A DNA stretch of 64,000 bases from Paramecium pentaurelia (taxonomy: Eukaryota > Ciliophora > Oligohymenophorea > Peniculida > Parameciidae): the NCBI GenBank assembly GCA_905183005.1, contig CAJJDO010000041.1:398908-462907 (forward strand), in the 5' to 3' direction. Shown piece by piece: positions 58,092-64,000 of the stretch. Every line of letters begins with the position of its first letter. Position 1 is the first letter of the stretch. The notes beneath the pieces were generated by a model. That model was not told where the DNA came from, made no database searches, and was given only the letters and a program-made list of their open reading frames with translations. Both the position numbers and the translations under genes were made by a program.

Positions 58092-61000
58092 ATGCGAAAG
58101 GCAAATAACAAAAAAAGCAACAAAGGAATTTAAATCGAGGATATATTTAGCAAAATGATTTAAGCTACAATGCACTCTGAAAGGAGTGTGAGAATAAATT
58201 CGCAAATTTAGTTGATGCTTTTCTTTATTTGCAAATTTTAGCTGATTTTCTTTTTATTTTACTTGGATTATAAATGGTAAGACACAAATAATTTATATCT
58301 ATATCACTACATTCTGTTAGTAATTTTTAGAATAGACCTGTTTATATCGACCTTTGAAAATATCTCAAGTTTAAGTGTCTATACAATATTAAGCATTATT
58401 ATAATAAAATATTTATCTTACATATTACTTTCATTTGATGATAAATTATCGAAAAACAAGTTTACTTATTTAATCAAATCTATTGGATTGTATGGGCAAT
58501 TATTTTATACTGTTTTTCATATTTTATTTTCGACGCTAAGCTGTTTATATATATATCAGCAGTATAAGTAGGTAGAGTTAAACAATCTTAATTATATTCA
58601 TTTATTATTTGGAATTTTATGTTTTGTAATATTATAATTAGAAGGAATTTATCATTTATAAATAAGTGAATAATCAATAGATGGTAAGATTATATGTTTT
58701 GATAGATTAAGAATAACAATTAAAGAATACATAATTTAATTTTTAAACTTAATTATCATTATTTTATTTTCAGTTGTTAAAAATTCTTAAATTGTTTCTT
58801 GGATAATACATTTACTTGTTTTATTGAGTTCTTCATTAAATACATTAAATTTATAAGAAAATCAAACTATTATAGATAATAACAAAAAATTTATTAATTA
58901 CTTTTCTGATTCATTTAATATACTCTATGTATTTTATTCACTTATCTAAACAATTATTTCAACATAATAATTTCAAGTATTTATTTATACAATTTTTTCA
59001 TTTCCTTTATTACTTAAAATATTCATCAAAATAGATTAATATTTAAATTTCATTATATTTCATTAGGCTTTTGAGCGAAAAAAGATTTAATTGTTTGCAA
59101 TCACCTAATTGTTAATAAAAAAATAAAATAATTATAATTTCCCTTTAATTTATAAATTATTCATTTATAATCATCATAAGAAGAAATGTAATGATATTTA
59201 ATGTTATTGCCATCATAATAAACTTTTAATTGATCCTAAAGATACAGCTACTATTACATCTGAAATAGATAAAGATTTTGTTCAAAAAAAGTTAAAATAA
59301 ATAAGAAAATTTATTATAAATTATAAATTTGACAATTTGGATGATCTTTAATATTACACTGTTTTGTATGGAGCATTATTATCAAATAATGGTTGGTCAA
59401 TATAATCAATAAGACATTTTAATTAGTTATTATATGGTCGGAAAAATTTGAGGAACTCTCAACAAAGTATAAATTAATCAATTTTAAAACCTAACTCCTT
59501 TTCAGCAACTTAAAAAAATGATTCCTCATCTCAAACAATTAATGAGCCTGAAAAAAAATTTTAAGAAATTTAAATGAATGAACAAAAGAGGCATCAAAAA
59601 AATACTTTAACCTAAATGGTTAAATTTGATTTTATTTAACTTTAAAAAATTTAATTTTTTTTAACTTAGACGAAGCACTAACTAAAAAATTTGTTTGGTG
59701 GTCATTAGCTGACAGCTGAACAACATAATTTATCAGAATAAATTCAAGCTTTTATGAAATAAGAACTAAAAATGGACCAATATATAAATGAAATTAGAAA
59801 AATCTTAAAACTGAAAATCAAATATTTAGAAAATTTAACTTAACAAATTAAAGATAAAAAAATTTCTGAATTCATGAAAGCATTAACTTTAATTTCAAGT
59901 AAATTAATAATTTTTAAAAATGTATTATAATTAGAATATGAAAATTATCAAAGTAAAAGATTACAATCACTATAAATTTTTTATGAAGCAGAAATCTTTA
60001 GAAACTTATTAGAGGCTTTTAAATTATACAACTAAGCATCTCTTTCAGATGATCCTATATCAATATTAAATCAAAATATAAATATTAAATTTTATTCTAA
60101 TAAAATAAGCTATATAATGGTAGAGATAGATGATGATTTATAAGGGGCAGAAATATTAAAATATTCAACAAATTTAAGATAATTGATTGAATGTAGTCCG
60201 AATGATGAAATACATTTCTATTCTCTATTTCTACCTTTTATATCTAGAGAACATCCATTATTAATATCAAGATTTTTTAAATTTGGATAATCAAAATTTT
60301 ATAAATAATTTAATTAGACTTTCATTAAATCTAAAAAAAATTTGGCAAAATCTATTATTTTTAGTTTTGACAATATAGTTTAAATAGAGTAAGAAAAAAT
60401 TACACTTATTGGTTTATTATAAGAAATAGATATCTAAAATCCATTTATAATGGTAGATGTCAACTTAATTGTTGGAGGATTAACAAAATCTTTGTTTTCA
60501 ACCTTAGGATATAATTAAATTTACATAGACAATATAGCAGATTTTTCTATTTTCTACCAAATAAAAATAACATAAATATTTCCAGATTTTAATGAATTCA
60601 TTTAAAATGAAAATTAATCAATTATAAAGTATAATAATATAGATACATACTTTATTGATTTGGAATATTTTTTTAGTGAATTACAAACTGAAAATTTTGA
60701 TTCAAATAATCAATAGGCATAATTTTTACTCAAATTATGGGACAATCCTCATATAAAATCATATTATTCAAGTATTACTATTTACACTTATGAAATTTAT
60801 GGTTACAATTATTATGTTATACAAATTGATTCTTTAGTTTAAACTTAAAAATGTAATAAAACTTAAGAAAAAAATAGCGAAGTTCATAGAAATCTTGAAT
60901 AATCATAAAGTTTTGAAATCAGTTAATTAAATTTATCAATAGAGGAAGCTATGCCAAGACTCATTAATTAATTTACAATTAAAAATAGGGAAAATTATTC

Positions 61001-63163
61001 ATAGAATTTACAAAAGAATAGTCAAATTATAAATTTATTTGCAGTACAAGAAGTAGATTAAGAAGAAGTTTATCTAAAGATGGACTAACTTTAATTAATG
61101 TTATCTCCTAATAAAAGCACAAGTTAATTGATTGAAAAATAATAAAATAAATTGTTGCGTTAATCATCATAGTAAGATTATTACACTGTAAATACAAATT
61201 AAAAATAAAATAAACAACTTAATAGTATAGATCACGAAGAATTCAATTAAAAAGGTGATTAAAAATTAATTGAAAATTTATTAAAGAATTCTTTGTAATC
61301 AACAGAAATTGGGGCCAATAGTGAAATTATCAAAAAATATGAATTATTGAACTCTTTGACTAAAATTAAAATCCCAAAAATTTTGAAGATTTCTCTAGCT
61401 ACTTTTATTTTATTTGTCTTGATTTAAACAATATGCTTATCCTTAGTGATATCGATTCTTCATAATGACATTTAGTAATTTATTTCAGATATAGAGATTA
61501 TTGCTCTGCATGCAAGTATATAAGGACCTCATGATTTATTTTTTTCTATGAGAAATACAATTACTTCGTATCAATAAATGTCAAGGGAAGGATTCATTCC
61601 TGCTAACAAAGTTAAAAATTTGACTGAACCTTATTATTTAAATATTTAATATGGATATTATGAATTGAGGGATAGTTTATATCAATAACTAGAAAATGAT
61701 TATTTGAAAATGTTTTTAGATGAAGAGGTAATGACACTACTATTTATGAGAAACAATGACACAGAAAATTATGCAATGGAACATTTATCATTTAGAGAAG
61801 GTTTATTGATCATATTACAATACTAATTTGCATAAATGAGAACATTTTAAAAGAGGGAGAGTACTGCAGGATAACCATATTAAGTTTTTCTGTTTTCCAA
61901 TTATTATAATATTCAGGATAAACTGGAAAGTATTACAAATGATATTTTATAATATTCTAAAAATAGAAGTTTAAATGTAGGAATAAAATGGTAAATAATT
62001 TGTTTATTTTTTGCTTTCATTGTAATTATTAATTCAATATTTTTAATGATTGAACTTCATCAATATTATAAATTATATGATAGATTTTTATAGTTATTAA
62101 ATTTTATGGATAAATAAAAAATATCTTTAGAAATAGAAAAACTGAATTAATTATATAAATTAATAACTACGAATTAAGAATCTATATATTCATATTAATT
62201 TGATCTTTAACGTTAAGAATAATTGATGAATAATTATATTGCTTTAAACAAAATCACAAATACTAAGAAAAATGTTGAAAGCAATTCATAAATTAAAATT
62301 CAAAGAAGAAATATTTTAGTGTTTTTAATATTAGTAGCTTGCATATTTTAAGTTTATATAATAGTTATTTAAATCAAAACAAATGAATACATTAGTAAAT
62401 ATGATGACACAGCAGATTTTTACTTTATGATTTAAAATTTAAAATTCAGAAGTGGATCAATGTATATGTATAGAGAACATTTATTAAGATGGAAGAATTT
62501 TACTTATTTAACAGCTTATGATTTAGAGAGAGCATATTAATTAATAGATAAAGCATAAATGAATATATAGGAATATTTAGATTTTACAAGTTCATTTTAA
62601 TCAAATAAGTATTTATTATCTGATGAATTCATTTCTTTTTTTGAATATTAATAAACTCATGATTTATGTGAATTTATAGACTAAGTATATATTATATTTA
62701 ATATTTATAGATTTATATAGAATTTATGTCATTATATTGTGAAAAATCATTTGATGGATTATTGAAATCAGGTTCAATTTCAGTTCTTAATTTTATGTCA
62801 AATTAAATTAAAAATTAATAAGCTGTTAATAATTTTACTAAAAGAGCTGAAGTTAATCTTTATGAAATGGAAGGATCATAAATTGTAATTAGATCATTTT
62901 TTAGAGTTTCGGATGAATTTTAAATTGGTTTGAAATAAATCACAACATAATAAAATGAATTCACTCTCATAATAACAATCATATTCATTTGTTATTTGAT
63001 TATTTTCTTAATGGTTGTTGTATTTATAATCAAGAATCTATTAGTAAAAGAATACGCTATGCTAAGAAGGATAGTATATTTAATTCCACAATAGATTGTT
63101 TTAGGAGATGAATCATTTGAAAGATTTCTAAAATAGTTAGCATTAACCTAAGAATTAAAATGA
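58092..63163 (+). CDS. Second giant TmcB-like multi-pass membrane protein
   Basis: A 1681-residue protein open in one frame from ATG 58092, with a single 26-nt intron at 62685-62710. A basic N-terminus (MRKANNKKSNKGIQIEDIF) precedes about ten membrane segments (to residue 340). A Cys/His cluster (KKKCNDIQCYCHHNK) lies near 368. A helical cytosolic part follows, including a PAS-like region (about 690-850), then a Gln-rich linker and four C-terminal membrane segments with long loops. The last part aligns by eye with the 47720 gene (AVNNFTKRAEVNLYEMEG against AMNNFTKRIEYNWYENEG), proving paralogy. The intron is needed to keep the conserved EFMSLYCEKSFDG frame and has no counterpart in the other gene. 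The N-termini are diverged. Function unknown. Confidence 0.87.
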
Positions 63164-63818
63164 TTCAATATAATACAATGTTTTATTTTATTATGCTTCA
63201 AATCAAAATTATATTTTTATTTTTTCTTATAATTATTCAACTCTAAAATATTCATGATCATTAAATCATTTAGTTTTGAATAAATTATCTTAATTTTAAT
63301 TAAAAATCATTTTAATTACATTTAATATTTATTTAAGACCTTATCACCCTATAAAATAAAGAATAATTTAATTTTAGGTTTATATTGTATATATTATTGG
63401 ATTAAATAAAAAAATCAGATTAGCTAAAGTATTCTTAATAAACTGTAAAAATCAGCAAATTAATGTATAATAAGAGTTTAGGTTGCAAAAAATATTATTT
63501 TTAAATTGAGATTTTTATAAATAAGTCAAGTCTGCGCTTACTTAATTTTTGATAAAATGATTTAGTTATTGACTTTGATTTTGGAAGTAATCAAATTGTA
63601 TTAAAAACTGATGAAATAAAGTTTTTCTTAAGGTCTTTTGGCAATCAAATATTTTCAAAGGAATTTTAGTTGAATACACAGTGGAAACTCAAAAAACTAC
63701 TCTATTTAAAAATTATCCACTTTTTTCTGTAGAAATTCTTTACTAAGATTATCAAATTAAAAATAATTTCAGCTTTTAAGAAGAGTGATCAATTAATAGA
63801 TCATAAAATTTAAACAAT
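63164..63818. other. Intergenic region with one orphan open frame
   Basis: About 650 bp. A plus-strand frame at 63553-63822 is open for 89 codons with protein-like composition (DLVIDFDFGSNQIVLKTDEI) but has no ATG. It ends in an ATGA that overlaps the next start codon. It may be the last exon of a lost gene. The rest is AT-rich and empty. Confidence 0.4.
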
Positions 63819-64000
63819 ATGAGGACAAAAATAAAAATAAGCCTACATTAAATTGGCTAAATAATAATTATATTGTTATTTGTAATCCTCATCACCTTTA
63901 ATTATTTTTATTGATTAATTTTGAATTGCAAAAGAAAACTTGCAGATGAAAAGAATGAGATATATTCATAGTAAAAAATAGTATTATATTTATGTATATA
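63819..64000 (+). CDS. Start of a possible membrane protein, cut by the window end
   Basis: From ATG 63819 the frame gives MRTKIKISLHQIGQ, a hydrophobic helix (IIIILLFVILITFNYF), one TGA, and then in the same frame LILNCKRKLADEKNEIYSQQ to the window edge. A type II signal anchor followed by a charged coil is typical of sensor proteins. The TGA means either a pseudogene or an unrecognised intron. The remainder lies outside the window. Confidence 0.35.

Noticed and set aside
58014..58205. Minus-strand 63-codon frame as a gene
   Set aside because: It is antisense to the well-supported N-terminus of the second TmcB-like gene, whose frame is open from 58092.

Overview
This is a stretch of ciliate macronuclear chromosome, almost certainly from a Paramecium species. 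Long reading frames are open only if TAA and TAG are read as glutamine and TGA is the sole stop. Genes are interrupted by very small introns (20-33 nt, nearly all GTA...TAG or GTA...AAG). Base composition is extremely AT-rich, intergenic spaces are often below 60 bp, and recognisable proteins are eukaryotic. With the standard code almost every gene here looks broken, so all coordinates below come from manual translation with the ciliate code and intron removal. Every coding total given as spliced was checked to be a multiple of three. No species call is made.

Layout. 1-4.5 kb: a secreted GPI-type surface protein (minus), a decayed stretch with a hairpin, then two tandem members of a small undescribed family. 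4.8-10.5 kb: a relic ORF, cactin, a small coiled-coil protein and a hybrid histidine kinase. 10.5-16.6 kb: NDUFA9 (minus), a tRNA-Met, glutaminyl cyclase overlapping TVP23, a coiled-coil protein and NAP1. 16.5-26.3 kb: relics, a second hybrid histidine kinase (minus), an EGF-TM-RING protein, a decayed stretch and a TPR protein. 26.4-32.6 kb: a cysteine-rich GPI-type protein, two overlapping unknown genes, ICMT and an 11-bp divergent pair of unknown genes. 33.0-44.2 kb: an HMG-box/histone-fold protein divergent from RAD50, an ankyrin-AGC kinase, a Cache-domain membrane protein, TMEM128 divergent from a CXC-domain protein, and an unknown gene. 44.5-47.5 kb: small and coiled-coil genes. 47.7-63.2 kb: two giant TmcB-like membrane proteins bracketing a third member of the small family, a mitochondrial carrier, a coiled-coil gene and a NEK-kinase pseudogene. 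The window ends in the start of another membrane-protein ORF.

Functionally this is a mixed housekeeping and signalling region with no operons. Shared regulation is suggested only by five divergent gene pairs whose start codons are 11-58 bp apart (RAD50 with the HMG/histone-fold gene; TMEM128 with CXC; the carrier with a coiled-coil gene; two pairs of unknowns). Signalling is heavily represented: two hybrid histidine kinases, an ankyrin-AGC kinase, a dead NEK kinase, a Cache receptor-like protein and two PAS-containing TmcB-like proteins. Several relics carry in-frame TGA codons, consistent with decay of duplicated genes.
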